A program made the translations under genes and the position numbers. From Bacteroidales bacterium (GTDB lineage Bacteria; Bacteroidota; Bacteroidia; Bacteroidales; Prolixibacteraceae): DNA of 64,000 bases. The notes under the pieces are model-generated. The model saw nothing but the letters and a program-made list of their open reading frames with translations, had not been told where the DNA came from and searched no databases. The DNA is taken from positions 310,001 to 374,000 of the forward strand of contig JAAYDJ010000007.1 of assembly GCA_012729335.1 (NCBI GenBank). The letters are read 5' to 3'. Shown piece by piece: positions 26,308 to 35,694 of this stretch (position 1 is its first letter; each line of letters opens with the position of its first letter).

Positions 26308-26322
26308 TGGCACAACTATTGC
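26308..26322 (+). promoter_or_regulatory. Candidate sigma-54 promoter upstream of lon
   Basis: TGGCAC-N5-TTGC matches the -24/-12 sigma-54 consensus at all ten specified bases, in the correct orientation. The predicted start would be near 26334, about 58 bp before the lon ATG. No TAnnTTTG element is seen in the same spacer. No activator-binding site was identified. Confidence 0.5.
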
Positions 26323-26391
26323 CTTAAACAAAGATCCGGAGACAAGAAGCGCATGAGCGACAATTTGTCATAAGGAGAAAGGTTTGATCAT

Positions 26392-28845
26392 ATGGGAAAT
26401 ACAAAATATAACGGATCGGGAGGCTGGAGCTTCTCCGATCTCATCCACAACAACGGTGAGTTTTTTCCTGTCATTGCCGATGGGGATGATGCCAGTCTGA
26501 GGAGTCCCGAGGTGCCAGAAGTACTGCCTGTACTTCCCCTGCGGAATACGGTGCTTTTCCCGGGAGTGGTGATTCCCATCAGTGTAGGGCGTCAGAAGTC
26601 CCTGCGGCTGGTCCAGGATGTCAACCGGGGAGGGAAGCTTCTGGGCACCCTGGCGCAAACCGATCCGCAGCTCGACGATCCCTCTGCAGGAGAGCTTTAC
26701 GGGGTGGGGACCGTTGCCGAAATTCTCAAGGTGCTGGAAATGCCCGACGGGTCGACCACGGTCATCATCCAGGGCAAAAGGCGCTTCCGGGTGAGTGAAT
26801 TTCTGAACGAAGATCCCTATTTCAGGGCGCGGGTGGAGGTCATTCCTGACCTGCCTCCCGTCGACAATGCCGAATTCAGCGCCATCGTAGGCTCACTTAA
26901 GGATCTGTCGATCAAGATCGCCCACTTTTCCTCCAACGTACCCCCCGAGGCCACCTTTGCCGTCAAGAATATAGAAAACTCCACCTTCCTGATCAATTTC
27001 ATCTGTTCCAATACCGACATCAGTGTAGAAGAGAAACAGAAGCTTCTCGAGATCGATGCACTCCGTGACCGGGGGGTGCAGGCCATCAGTTATCTGGTCA
27101 GGGAGGTGCAGATGCTGGAGCTGAAGCACGATATCCAGAAGAAAGTGAAGACCGATATAGACCGGCAGCAACGGGAGTTCATGCTGCATCAGCAGATGAA
27201 GACCATCCAGGACGAGCTGGGAGGCAGTCCGGTCGACCAGGAGATTAAGGTGCTCAGGGAGCGGGCTTCCGGGAAAAAATGGAGCGAAGAGACAGGCCGC
27301 TATTTTGAGAAGGAGGTTGAGAAGCTGAGCCGGCTCAACCCGGCGGCCGGGGAGTATTCGGTACAATACAGCTATTGTCAGACACTGCTCGACCTTCCGT
27401 GGAACGAAACGACTGCCGACAATTTTGATCTGGAGAATGCCCGCAGGGTGCTTGATGAGGACCATTTCGGGCTTGAAAAGGTGAAGGAACGTATATTGGA
27501 GCATCTGGCGGTGTTGAAGCTGAAGGAGGATCTGAAGGCGCCCATTCTCTGTTTGTATGGTCCTCCCGGGGTGGGGAAGACCTCCCTGGGCAAGTCGGTA
27601 GCCCGTGCCCTGGGTCGCAAGTACGTGCGGATGAGCCTGGGCGGGCTCCATGATGAGTCGGAGATCAGGGGGCACCGCAAAACCTACATCGGGGCGATGC
27701 CCGGGCGGGTCATCCAGAATATCAGGAAGGCCAAATCCTCGAACCCGGTGTTCGTGCTCGATGAAATCGACAAGGTCTCCAAACAGTTCCACGGTGATCC
27801 TGCGTCGGCATTGCTGGAGGTCCTTGATCCGGAGCAGAATGGTGAATTTCACGACAACTATGTGGAGCTGGAATACGATTTGAGCAAGGTGATGTTCATC
27901 GCTACGGCCAACACTCTGAGCACCATTGCCCCTCCGCTGCGCGACCGGCTGGAACTCATTGAAGTAAGCGGCTACCTGGTGGAGGAAAAGGTGGAGATTG
28001 CCCGTCGCCATCTGGTGCCCAAGCAGTTGGAGAACCACGGTGTGAGGCCAGGTCAGCTCGGGATACCCAAAGAGGTGCTGGAGCATGTCATTGAGCACTA
28101 CACGCGTGAGTCGGGGGTGCGGGAACTCGACCAGAAGATTGCCAGGATCGTACGCAGGGTGGCCAAGAAGATCGCCTTCGGGGAAACATACCATGTGCAG
28201 GTTACGGTGGAGGACATCCGGGAATATCTTGGTGTAACTGAATACAATAAGGAAGCCTATCAGGGGAATGATTTTGCGGGGGTGGTGACCGGCCTGGCGT
28301 GGACGGCTGCCGGCGGGGAGATTCTCTATGTGGAGAGCAGCCTGAGCAAGGGCAAGGGCACCCTGACCATCACGGGGAACCTGGGCGATGTGATGAAAGA
28401 GTCGGCCATGCTGGCCATGGAGTATCTCAAGAGTCATGCGGGAGAACTGGAACTCCATCCCGATGTTTTTGAGCGGTGGAATGTGCACATTCATGTTCCC
28501 GAGGGGGCCATTCCCAAGGATGGGCCTTCGGCGGGGGTGACCATGGTGACCAGCCTGGCCTCGGCCTTTACCCAGAGGAAAGTCAAAGCAGGCCTGGCCA
28601 TGACAGGAGAGATTACCCTCCGGGGGAAAGTTTTGCCGGTGGGGGGCATCAAGGAGAAGATCCTGGCCGCCAAAAGGGCCGGCATCCGTGAAATCATTCT
28701 CTCTGAAGAAAACCGCAAGGATCTGGAGGAGATCAAACCCGCCTACCTGTCAGGTGTGAAATTCCATTTCGTGCACACCATCGCAGAAGTGTTGCAGCAG
28801 GCCCTGCTGAAAAGCAAGATCAAGAATCCGCTTCAGATCTCCTGA
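26392..28845 (+). CDS. lon: ATP-dependent protease Lon
   Basis: Cytosolic AAA+ serine protease of 817 residues that degrades misfolded and regulatory proteins. The N-terminal LON substrate domain ([16 protein letters not shown]) is preceded by a variable 45-residue extension. The coiled-coil region ends near [12 protein letters not shown]. The AAA+ module has Walker [14 protein letters not shown] at about 389 and Walker [10 protein letters not shown]. The protease domain carries the catalytic serine in [11 protein letters not shown] (Ser713) and the lysine in GGIKEK. Length is normal. A sigma-54-like promoter precedes it; heat-shock elements were not recognised. Confidence 0.97.
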   Translation: MGNTKYNGSGGWSFSDLIHNNGEFFPVIADGDDASLRSPEVPEVLPVLPLRNTVLFPGVVIPISVGRQKSLRLVQDVNRGGKLLGTLAQTDPQLDDPSAGELYGVGTVAEILKVLEMPDGSTTVIIQGKRRFRVSEFLNEDPYFRARVEVIPDLPPVDNAEFSAIVGSLKDLSIKIAHFSSNVPPEATFAVKNIENSTFLINFICSNTDISVEEKQKLLEIDALRDRGVQAISYLVREVQMLELKHDIQKKVKTDIDRQQREFMLHQQMKTIQDELGGSPVDQEIKVLRERASGKKWSEETGRYFEKEVEKLSRLNPAAGEYSVQYSYCQTLLDLPWNETTADNFDLENARRVLDEDHFGLEKVKERILEHLAVLKLKEDLKAPILCLYGPPGVGKTSLGKSVARALGRKYVRMSLGGLHDESEIRGHRKTYIGAMPGRVIQNIRKAKSSNPVFVLDEIDKVSKQFHGDPASALLEVLDPEQNGEFHDNYVELEYDLSKVMFIATANTLSTIAPPLRDRLELIEVSGYLVEEKVEIARRHLVPKQLENHGVRPGQLGIPKEVLEHVIEHYTRESGVRELDQKIARIVRRVAKKIAFGETYHVQVTVEDIREYLGVTEYNKEAYQGNDFAGVVTGLAWTAAGGEILYVESSLSKGKGTLTITGNLGDVMKESAMLAMEYLKSHAGELELHPDVFERWNVHIHVPEGAIPKDGPSAGVTMVTSLASAFTQRKVKAGLAMTGEITLRGKVLPVGGIKEKILAAKRAGIREIILSEENRKDLEEIKPAYLSGVKFHFVHTIAEVLQQALLKSKIKNPLQIS

Positions 28846-28921
28846 ACGCCCCCGGGTATCCGGAGCCGGGGAATGCAGGAAGAATGCCGGTTTTGGGGAT
28901 TCCGGACACCATTAAGCAGGG

Positions 28922-29122
28922 TCAGGGATTGCGTAAGCGGGTGTTGCCCTTGACGGCTTTGGGCCAGTAGGGACAGTGGCGGCATCCGTTGGCGCAACAG
29001 TACCCTCTTCTCCGGAGGTACGCTTCGGTCATCACACGGTATCCTTCCGGGGAGAGGTAGAAGTCGACGCCTTCCTTCAACTGGTCGCCGCCATAGTCGA
29101 TATCATCGGGGAAATGGGCCAT
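28922..29122 (-). CDS. Small cysteine-rich DUF5522 protein
   Basis: A 66-residue protein with the compact motif GYCCANGCRHCPYWP, matching the DUF5522 family of short Bacteroidota and proteobacterial proteins. The four clustered cysteines and a histidine suggest metal binding (zinc or Fe-S), which is inference. ATG at 29122. It lies 47 bp downstream of ribBA on the same strand and converges with lon. Confidence 0.8.
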   Translation of the reverse strand: MAHFPDDIDYGGDQLKEGVDFYLSPEGYRVMTEAYLRRRGYCCANGCRHCPYWPKAVKGNTRLRNP

Positions 29123-29169
29123 GTGAGTAAGTTTATTATGTCAATGGTGGGGTGCCGGCCGGGCATGGG

Positions 29170-30405
29170 TCAGGATTCCCCTTCATCGTAGCTGAAGCGT
29201 TGCAGGGTATGGCCGAGGCGGTCGCGCTTGGTTTTCAGGTAGCGCTGGTTATGCGGGTTGGGTTTCACCTCGAGTGGTAACACCCTGACCACCCGGAGGC
29301 CGTATGCTTCGAGGCCCACCCGCTTCACGGGATTGTTGGTCATCAGGATCATGTCAGTGACGCCCAGGCTGCGGAGAATCTGTGCGCCCACGCCATAATC
29401 TCGTTCGTCGGCCTTAAATCCCAGGTGGATGTTGGCTTCCACGGTGTCAAGGCCCTGGTCCTGGAGTTTATAGGCCGCAATTTTATTGAGGAGTCCGATG
29501 CCGCGCCCCTCCTGCTGCATGTAAACGATCACCCCCTTACCCTCTTTCTCGATGATCTCCATGGCCAGATGGAGTTGCTCGCCACATTCGCAGCGCTGCG
29601 AACCGAAGATGTCTCCTGTCATACAGGAGGAGTGCACCCTGACAGGAATAGGTTCGCCGCTTTTCCACTCCCCTTTGATGAGGGCCACATGTTCGAGGCC
29701 ATTGCTTTTCTGGAGAAAAGGAATGATCCTGAAATTTCCGTAGTGGGTGGGAAGGGACACTTCCTCACCCCGTTTGATCAGGCTTTCCCTTTGCAGCCGG
29801 TAGGAGATCAGGTCTTTGATGGTGATGATTTTTATGCCGAAGCGGGCGGCGATTTCCACCAGCTGGGGCAGGCGGGCCATGGAGCCGTCGTCGTTCATGA
29901 CTTCTACCAGAACCCCGGAAGGGTAGAGACCCGCTAGGCGGGCCAGGTCCACAGCTGCTTCGGTATGGCCGGCACGCCGGAGGACTCCCCGGTTTTTGGC
30001 CTTCAGCGGAAAGATATGCCCCGGGCGGCCCAGTTCCTCGGGACGGGTGTCAGGATTGACCAGCGCTTTGATGGTAATCGCCCGGTCAGAGGCTGAAATG
30101 CCCGTAGTCACCCCCGGCAAAAGCGCATCAACCGATACGGTGAACTGGGTCTCATGAAACGAGGTATTCTGACCGACCATCAGGTTAAGATCCAGCTCTT
30201 CACACCGCTTCTCGGTCAGGGCCACACAGATAAGCCCACGGCCATGAATGGCCATGAAATTGATCTTCTCGGGAGTGATCAATTCCGAGGCGGCAATGAA
30301 ATCCCCTTCGTTCTCCCTGTCCTCATCGTCCACCACCAGAACCAGCTCGCCGTTTCGAATGGCTTCAATGGCTTCAGGAATGGTGTTCAGATTAAATTCC
30401 GGCAT
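29170..30405 (-). CDS. ribBA: Bifunctional DHBP synthase / GTP cyclohydrolase II
   Basis: A 411-residue riboflavin-pathway enzyme. The N-terminal half (to about 200) is RibB, making 3,4-dihydroxy-2-butanone 4-phosphate from ribulose 5-phosphate, with [12 protein letters not shown] and [13 protein letters not shown]. The C-terminal half is RibA, opening GTP, with the zinc cysteines in [20 protein letters not shown] and the catalytic region [13 protein letters not shown]. Both active sites look intact. A TATCTTTG promoter sits just upstream; no FMN-riboswitch consensus was recognised. Confidence 0.97.
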   Translation of the reverse strand: MPEFNLNTIPEAIEAIRNGELVLVVDDEDRENEGDFIAASELITPEKINFMAIHGRGLICVALTEKRCEELDLNLMVGQNTSFHETQFTVSVDALLPGVTTGISASDRAITIKALVNPDTRPEELGRPGHIFPLKAKNRGVLRRAGHTEAAVDLARLAGLYPSGVLVEVMNDDGSMARLPQLVEIAARFGIKIITIKDLISYRLQRESLIKRGEEVSLPTHYGNFRIIPFLQKSNGLEHVALIKGEWKSGEPIPVRVHSSCMTGDIFGSQRCECGEQLHLAMEIIEKEGKGVIVYMQQEGRGIGLLNKIAAYKLQDQGLDTVEANIHLGFKADERDYGVGAQILRSLGVTDMILMTNNPVKRVGLEAYGLRVVRVLPLEVKPNPHNQRYLKTKRDRLGHTLQRFSYDEGES

Positions 30406-30429
30406 GATGGTTTTCTGTTATTTGGGGGT

Positions 30430-30460
30430 CAAAGATAAGCGAAAAATAGAGAGGCACAAT
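30430..30460 (-). promoter_or_regulatory. Promoter of ribBA
   Basis: On the minus strand ATTG (30457-30460), a 19-bp spacer and TATCTTTG (30430-30437) match the Bacteroidota consensus. The -7 element is about 25 bp before the ribBA ATG, so the leader is too short for a riboswitch. Confidence 0.65.
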
Positions 30461-30487
30461 CTTTTTGGGGGTAGGGCTGGAGAGTGA

Positions 30488-30537
30488 CTCCCTTCCGGGA
30501 GGCAGGAAATTATAGAATTTCCGGAGGTGGACTCCGG
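30488..30537. other. Three consecutive inverted repeats between GT2 gene and ribBA
   Basis: In 50 bp there are three hairpins: CTCCC-TTCC-GGGAG, GGAAATT-ATAG-AATTTCC and CCGGAG-GTGGA-CTCCGG, the last two sharing CC. They lie after the GT2 stop codon and upstream of the ribBA promoter. No T-run follows directly, so a simple terminator is uncertain. Confidence 0.7.
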
Positions 30538-30548
30538 CCTGGCGGGGG

Positions 30549-31748
30549 TCAATTCTCGGAAGCGCGGCGTGATTTTTCCCAGGTGACTTTCTGGTTGCCT
30601 TTGAAATAACGGCAGATGCCCCATACTGAGGCATAGTTGATGGCCACGAAATAGTAGGGGGCAAAGAAGAGCTTCAGTTTCACTTTCCGGTGTTCGGCAT
30701 ATCCTCCGGCCAGGGCGAGCAGGTAACAGAAGATCTGAAACCAGAGAAGCAGTGTGGGGAATTCCGGGAGGAACCAGGCATTCCGGGAAGCCACCAGGGC
30801 GATGTTAACCGGCAGGAAAAGAAAGAGAAAGAGGGGAGCCACCGACCAGCGGAGCACCTTATGGGAGAAGTACTGCCAGCTGAGGATTCCGTAACGGAAG
30901 GGATTGAGGAGGTATCCCAGGCGGAACATGGTCTGAACTCCTCCTGCGGCAATTCTGACCTTGCGTTTAAGTTCCTCCTTTACGTTCAGGGAGGCGGTTT
31001 CTTCGGCAAAGGCATCGGGGGTGTAGGCGATCCGGTAACCCTGAGCGGCGATGCGCAGGGTGATGATAAAGTCATCAAGAAGGGTATCCTTTTCAACGGG
31101 TTCAAAAAGTGCAGTGCGAATGGCAAAGAGTTCGCCCACGCCGCCCACGGCCGAATTGAGTTCAGCGTCGAGCTTTTTGATAAGGGATTCGAATTTCCAG
31201 TAAAGCCCTTCACCGGCAGCTGAGGCGGTGTCGGCTTCCTTCTCAACGATTCTTTTTTCGCCCGCGACGGCCCCCGTCTGCGGATCCCTGAAACAGGCAG
31301 TCATCTCCCTGATGGTGTTCCGGCTCAACCGGGTGTTGGCATCGGAAAAAATGACCAGAGGCGCCTTCACGAAGGTCATCCCCCGGTTCATGGCATCGAT
31401 TTTCCCTTTCCTTTCAGGCTGGTGGTAGACCTCAATCCCGGGGTAATTGCGCAGCAGGTCAGGTGTTCCGTCGTCTGACCCGTCGGTGACCCAGATATAT
31501 TGTATTTTCTCCTTCGGATAGTCAAGGGCAAAAGAATTGGCCACCTTGCGTTCCACGTAGTGTTTTTCGTTGTAGGCGGTGACAAAGAGGCAGACTTCAG
31601 GTTCAGCACTTTCAGACTCCGCGGGCGGGAGGCTTCTCTTCTTTCCGAATTTTCTTTTAAGGGTCACCAGGAGGTAGAGCACCAGACCGTATCCTGCATA
31701 GCTGTAAAAGAGGAGGATGAGCATGAACCAGAAGAGAAAAGCCAGCAT
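30549..31748 (-). CDS. Processive-type family 2 glycosyltransferase, membrane-bound
   Basis: A 399-residue GT2 enzyme of the type found with surface polysaccharide synthesis. After one N-terminal helix (FLFWFMLILLFYSYAGYGLV) the GT-A domain shows FVTAYNEKHYVERKV, WVTDGSDDGTPDLL and the metal-binding FSDANTRLS, then DDFIITLRIAAQGYRIAY as the later acidic region. Three C-terminal hydrophobic segments follow. Its start overlaps the end of the GT4 gene, so lptF-like, GT4 and GT2 form one operon. Donor and acceptor unknown. Confidence 0.9.
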   Translation of the reverse strand: MLAFLFWFMLILLFYSYAGYGLVLYLLVTLKRKFGKKRSLPPAESESAEPEVCLFVTAYNEKHYVERKVANSFALDYPKEKIQYIWVTDGSDDGTPDLLRNYPGIEVYHQPERKGKIDAMNRGMTFVKAPLVIFSDANTRLSRNTIREMTACFRDPQTGAVAGEKRIVEKEADTASAAGEGLYWKFESLIKKLDAELNSAVGGVGELFAIRTALFEPVEKDTLLDDFIITLRIAAQGYRIAYTPDAFAEETASLNVKEELKRKVRIAAGGVQTMFRLGYLLNPFRYGILSWQYFSHKVLRWSVAPLFLFLFLPVNIALVASRNAWFLPEFPTLLLWFQIFCYLLALAGGYAEHRKVKLKLFFAPYYFVAINYASVWGICRYFKGNQKVTWEKSRRASEN

Positions 31749-32950
31749 CAGTTCAGGTTTTGGAGGTAAAAGTCAGCGAGTCGGCGGGCGATGGTGAGGT
31801 TATCCAGGTGTTCCCCGGCAAGCAGTGCGGCATTTCGGCCCAGGGTGAGGCAAAGTTCATGATTCCCGATGACCCTCTCAATAGCCTGGGCAAAAGCAGG
31901 GGCATCGTCGGCCAGGAGGAGGTGGGTCCCATCGGTGACCGGAAGTCCTTCGGCCCCGAGGGTAGTGGAGATAATGGCTTTTCCCAGGGCCATCCCTTCG
32001 GCGATCTTAACCCGCATTCCGCTGCCCGAGAGAAGGGGAACCAACATGATGGCTTTGGAGTGCATGAAACTGGGAGCGCTCTCCACTTCTCCGAGGTAAA
32101 CCACACCAGGCTGTTTGAGTTTTTCCACGAGCCAGGCGGGTGCGTTTCTCCCGGCGACATAGAGTCTGAGGCCGGGATGCTTTGCGGAGAGTTCCTCCCA
32201 CACCCCTTTCAGGAACCAGAGCAGTCCCTCCTGGTTGGGGGCCCATTCCAAAGACCCCAGGTGAAAGAGGGAGGGATATTCGGTTTCGCCGGTCAGAAGT
32301 GCCGGATCGGGAGGCTCAATCCCGGAAAGGGTCACCAGCGAGGGGCGTCTGTTGCCCATTTGACTGAGGATCTGGTTGTCACGGCCGGTGATCGGCACCA
32401 GCAGGTCGTAACGGTTGATCCAACCCTGCTCAAAAAGGGCGATGCGGCGTGACAGAATCTGCAGGTATACTTTTTTAAGCCCGGAGGTCAGGGCGGCTGT
32501 ACGCTGCCAGATCTCCGCCTCAATGTTATGGGCGCGGTAGGCGATCAACGCTTTTGAATGGGCTCTGATCAGCGGGATATAGGGACAGAGGTACAATCCT
32601 TCAAGCTGGACAATATCAAAATCCTTTTCCTTCAGAAGGGAGGTCAGGGCATTTCTGTAGCTGCCGGAGATGAATCTGACGGCATTGTAGGGCAGGCGCG
32701 AAAAAAGGAGGTTGCCGAGGGCGCTGAGGGGGGAGACCGGGGCCGGCACCTCCGCAAACCTGAAATCGGCCAGTTTCCTGACCTCAGGGGGAATCTCTTC
32801 CTTTCGGGTGTGGTGTTTGAGGGTGTTCATCGACAGGATGGTCACCTCATGCCCCAGGCGGTAAAATCCCCTGGTGAGGTTCAGCATGGCAATGGCCCCA
32901 CCGTCTTTGTCGGGCCATGGCGGCTTATTGGTCAGCTGAAGGATCCTCAT
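31748..32950 (-). CDS. Family 4 glycosyltransferase
   Basis: A GT-B fold transferase of 400 residues. The N-terminal acceptor domain begins MRILQLTNKPPWPDKDGGA, where the glycine-rich loop is typical of GT4. The C-terminal donor domain has the SGSGMRVKIAEGMALGKAI segment with the nucleotide-sugar-contacting glutamate and LGAEGL after it. It overlaps the lptF-like gene by 26 bp at its 5' end and the GT2 gene by one base at its 3' end. It is likely to work with the GT2 in glycan or lipid-glycan assembly; the sugar is unknown. Confidence 0.9.
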   Translation of the reverse strand: MRILQLTNKPPWPDKDGGAIAMLNLTRGFYRLGHEVTILSMNTLKHHTRKEEIPPEVRKLADFRFAEVPAPVSPLSALGNLLFSRLPYNAVRFISGSYRNALTSLLKEKDFDIVQLEGLYLCPYIPLIRAHSKALIAYRAHNIEAEIWQRTAALTSGLKKVYLQILSRRIALFEQGWINRYDLLVPITGRDNQILSQMGNRRPSLVTLSGIEPPDPALLTGETEYPSLFHLGSLEWAPNQEGLLWFLKGVWEELSAKHPGLRLYVAGRNAPAWLVEKLKQPGVVYLGEVESAPSFMHSKAIMLVPLLSGSGMRVKIAEGMALGKAIISTTLGAEGLPVTDGTHLLLADDAPAFAQAIERVIGNHELCLTLGRNAALLAGEHLDNLTIARRLADFYLQNLN

Positions 32951-34415
32951 CTTTCATCAGTTTTCTGATCAGCTTCTCCGGAATGATTTTCTTGAAGAAG
33001 TTGGTATAGGTCTCGGCCGACATGATGGCGGAGTCCCTGACGGCCTTGTACGTGAGCCAGATGCCTACCGGAAGGAATATCGCCGAGGAGAACCACATGC
33101 CCACGGCCATGTTCCAGACATCCTCGCGTGCCGATTTTTCGCCCGTCATACTTACAATATAATACAGTATGAAAAGCAGAACGGAGACCACCACGGGCAT
33201 GCCCAGCCCTCCCTTGCGGATGATGGCCCCCAGGGGAGCCCCGATAAAGAAGAAAATCAGCACGGCAAAGGAGAGGGCGAATTTGCGGTGAAACTCCATG
33301 CTGTGTTGGTTAATCCGTTTCTTACGACCGTAGAGGTTGTTTTCGATATTGTTGATTTCCTGGAAGTTGTTGCGTGCAGTGTAGATGGCATTCTGGTACA
33401 CCTCCATGCCGTTCCATCTTTCCTGACCTGGGAGCAGCAGGGAAGGATCGATGATTTTCACCGAATCGGGGGTGAAGGTTTTTATCAGGGAGTCGTTTTC
33501 CATCATCCGGGCGTATAGCCTCTGGTTCAGTTGGGCCATGTACCGCGTGTTCAGGATGAAATTGCGGACCCGCAGTTTGTAATCGGCGGCCAGGGAGTCT
33601 TTGGCATAATTGAGCTGGTTGATGTTCAGCATCCGGTAGCTGTTCCTGAAGATACTCTCGTCGCGCCTCTGGAAGTCAAAATTCATGACCCTGATATTGA
33701 GGACCTGCTTGTAAAACCGGTCGCGGCGGAAAGGATAATTGGTTCTGCCTCCTTCCATGGTCTCCTCCGAGAAATTCTCCCCATTGAAAAGGGTGAGCAC
33801 CATGTAGTTTTTGTCCTCGGTGATGTTCAGGAATCCCGAGTCGGCCACAGTCACGCTTTCGTTGGTTTTGTTGTTGGTGTGGTCATAGATGAGGATGTCG
33901 TGGAGGGTGTTGGTCCGGTTATCAACTTTCCCCACCCTCACGGAATAGCCGTCGATTTCATTGGTGAAGACTCCTTCCTGGAGGACCATTTCAGGCCTTT
34001 GCTGTTTGACGCTCCAGAGCAGGGTAGTGAAGCGGAGGTTGGTATGGGGCAGGATGTTGTTGGCGAAGAAGAAGGCGGTACAGGTGATGAAAATGGCCAG
34101 GAAAATCAGGGGTTTCATCACTCTGAAGAGGGATATTCCGGAGGATTTCATGGCCACCAGTTCATAGTTTTCACCCAGTTCGCCGAAGGTCATGATGGAT
34201 GCCAGCAGCATGGCCAGGGGAAAGGCAAAGGGCAGCAATCCGAAGGAGGCGTAAAAGAGGAGTTCCGCAAGAATTCCCCAGTCCAGACCTTTCCCAACCA
34301 GATCATCGACATACTTCCACAGAAACTGCATTAAAAGTATGAAGACACATATAAAGAAGGTCATGAAAAATGGCCCTATAAAAGTCTTGAAGACATACCA
34401 ATGTAAACGCTTCAT
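32925..34415 (-). CDS. LptF/LptG family lipopolysaccharide export permease
   Basis: A 496-residue YjgP/YjgQ family protein. It is the membrane part of the LptBFG transporter that extracts lipopolysaccharide from the inner membrane. Two to three N-terminal helices contain LLPFAFPLAMLLASIMTFGELGENYELVAMKSSG, the region that couples to the ATPase LptB. A long periplasmic beta-jellyroll of about 230 residues is followed by three C-terminal helices. Whether it is LptF or LptG cannot be decided. It heads an overlapping operon with two glycosyltransferases. Confidence 0.92.
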   Translation of the reverse strand: MKRLHWYVFKTFIGPFFMTFFICVFILLMQFLWKYVDDLVGKGLDWGILAELLFYASFGLLPFAFPLAMLLASIMTFGELGENYELVAMKSSGISLFRVMKPLIFLAIFITCTAFFFANNILPHTNLRFTTLLWSVKQQRPEMVLQEGVFTNEIDGYSVRVGKVDNRTNTLHDILIYDHTNNKTNESVTVADSGFLNITEDKNYMVLTLFNGENFSEETMEGGRTNYPFRRDRFYKQVLNIRVMNFDFQRRDESIFRNSYRMLNINQLNYAKDSLAADYKLRVRNFILNTRYMAQLNQRLYARMMENDSLIKTFTPDSVKIIDPSLLLPGQERWNGMEVYQNAIYTARNNFQEINNIENNLYGRKKRINQHSMEFHRKFALSFAVLIFFFIGAPLGAIIRKGGLGMPVVVSVLLFILYYIVSMTGEKSAREDVWNMAVGMWFSSAIFLPVGIWLTYKAVRDSAIMSAETYTNFFKKIIPEKLIRKLMKDEDPSADQ

Positions 34416-34446
34416 GTCAGCCGGAATGAGATCCTTTTTGGAAATG

Positions 34447-34454
34447 CAAAGCTA
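34447..34454 (-). promoter_or_regulatory. -7 element TAGCTTTG before the lptF-like operon
   Basis: An exact TAnnTTTG on the minus strand, 31 bp upstream of the ATG. The surrounding AAAGCTAGCTTT is a perfect 12-bp palindrome. No convincing -33 element. Confidence 0.4.
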
Positions 34455-34528
34455 GCTTTTTTCGGGGAATTACGGAGGGTTCAGGCGTTGAAACGCAAAG
34501 TGGGTATATCATCGGCCGGACTTACTTT

Positions 34529-34906
34529 TCAGGATCCCAGTACGTGCCGGAGGAGGGAAATATGGTTGTTCCAGAGGGTAATGATCTCCTCTTTTTCAAC
34601 GTCCTCACCGAAATCAGTGACCAGCAGGGCCACATCGCCAGTCAGCTCGTCCTGTAAAATCCGGAATTCGAAATAGGTGTGCTCGTCTTCCTTCCAGGTG
34701 AAACGTACCAGCTTGTTTTCCTTGTAGAGGGAAAGTTCGGCAGCTTCTTCGGAACCTTTCCAGATGAAGGTAAAAACCTTCCCCTCCATCCTTACATCAT
34801 CTGCAAACCATTCTGCTAACCCCGAGGGAGTACTCAGCCGGTTGAAGAGAACTTTGGGGGAACAATTTATAATATATTCAAGTTGTATCTTTTTCTTCCT
34901 GCTCAT
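34529..34906 (-). CDS. START-like domain protein
   Basis: A 125-residue protein of the START-like/AHSA1-related group common in Bacteroidota. It begins with RKKKIQLEYIINCSPKVLFN, the first strand of the helix-grip fold, continues with GLAEWFADDV and ends with a long helix (WNNHISLLRHVLGS). Such folds bind hydrophobic ligands or act as chaperone co-factors; no specific ligand is known for this subgroup. It appears to be a single gene, 113 bp upstream of the lptF-like start on the same strand. Confidence 0.82.
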   Translation of the reverse strand: MSRKKKIQLEYIINCSPKVLFNRLSTPSGLAEWFADDVRMEGKVFTFIWKGSEEAAELSLYKENKLVRFTWKEDEHTYFEFRILQDELTGDVALLVTDFGEDVEKEEIITLWNNHISLLRHVLGS

Positions 34907-35018
34907 ATGGAACGGGGTTGAATCAAGGTTCTCTTGATGTTATGTTGAATTGGCGTTAGTGATTTTGGTTTCCAATATACTATTTTTTCAACAAATTCCC
35001 GCTTTTTGAAAATAATTG

Positions 35019-35026
35019 TATATTTG
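35019..35026 (+). promoter_or_regulatory. -7 element TATATTTG upstream of tRNA-Met
   Basis: An exact TAnnTTTG match about 112 bp before the tRNA. It would produce a leader of about 105 nt. No other promoter is seen nearer to the tRNA. Confidence 0.45.
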
Positions 35027-35138
35027 CACCCCGAAAACAGGACGGAACACGGAAGCCGACGGGAAGCGAATCTGGCAGAGTCATAATGCCGGCAGGGGGA
35101 CCCGGAGGCAATGTTTTCAGGAAGTTCTTATACACGAT

Positions 35139-35212
35139 GGCGAGGTAGCTCAGCTGGTTAGAGCGCATGATTCATAATCATGAGGTCGCCGGATCATGCC
35201 CGGCTCTCGCTA
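35139..35212 (+). tRNA. tRNA-Met (CAT anticodon)
   Basis: A complete 74-nt cloverleaf: acceptor GGCGAGG / TCTCGCT with G-T pairs at both ends, D-arm GCTC/GAGC, anticodon stem CATGA/TCATG with loop TTCATAA, and T-stem GCCGG/CCGGC. CCA is not encoded. The T-loop is ATCATGC instead of the near-universal TTCRANN, so positions 54 and 58 are both changed. An AT stem in the anticodon arm argues against the initiator; elongator Met or lysidine-modified Ile2 remain possible. A strong terminator follows. Confidence 0.88.
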
Positions 35213-35236
35213 CACGGCAAAAGCCAGTGTTTACAG

Positions 35237-35263
35237 GGGGTTCAGCGATGAGCCCCTTTTTTT
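35237..35263 (+). terminator. Terminator after tRNA-Met
   Basis: The stem GGGGTTCA / TGAGCCCC with one G-T pair and loop GCGA is followed by seven T. Confidence 0.92.
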
Positions 35264-35310
35264 GTTGCTTGCATTTAGGGCGTAAATTGGCTACATTTGA
35301 AGATAGGAGT

Positions 35311-35354
35311 TTGTAAATAGCTTATAAATAGCTTATAAATAGCTTATAAATAGT
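35311..35354. repeat. Four copies of an 11-bp AT-rich unit
   Basis: TTGTAAATAGC, TTATAAATAGC (twice) and TTATAAATAGT are contiguous, then decay into TTTTAAATC. The period is close to one helical turn, so AT-rich segments are in phase. Confidence 0.92.
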
Positions 35355-35694
35355 TTTTAAATCATAGCCCTCCGTTCTGCCGTTATCCCGGAAGGAAATA
35401 TCTTAATCCGTCAGGATGGAACAGCTTAAACGCTAAATTGTAAGGTTATTCGGGAACACCCCGATTTTTAAGTGATTTCTTGTCTTCACTAATTTTACAG
35501 CTTAACACATTGGGCGGTCAGCCCACTGGGTTTCACTAACCATGTCGAATTTTAACTTGTCCAGAAGGTTCATTATATGCAAAGTAGGCGATTGCGGGGT
35601 TCAAACCGATCCAACCGACATTATGTTGAAGCGGATTACAACCCTTGAATTTGCTACCATCACGCCTAATTATCATATAAAATATTAATAGATA
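35355..35694. other. Non-coding spacer after tRNA-Met
   Basis: No ORF, tRNA, promoter or terminator could be supported in this 340-bp stretch. Base composition drops from GC-rich to AT-rich here and stays AT-rich until about 40.6 kb. Confidence 0.6.

Noticed and set aside
26893-28494. 533-aa minus-strand ORF
   Set aside because: Antisense of lon; rich in His and Pro without domain features.
30406-30548. FMN riboswitch upstream of ribBA
   Set aside because: The conserved RFN sequence blocks are absent and the promoter sits just before the start codon, leaving no leader.
34980-35168. 62-aa minus-strand ORF before tRNA-Met
   Set aside because: It runs into the tRNA on the opposite strand and shows no coding character.
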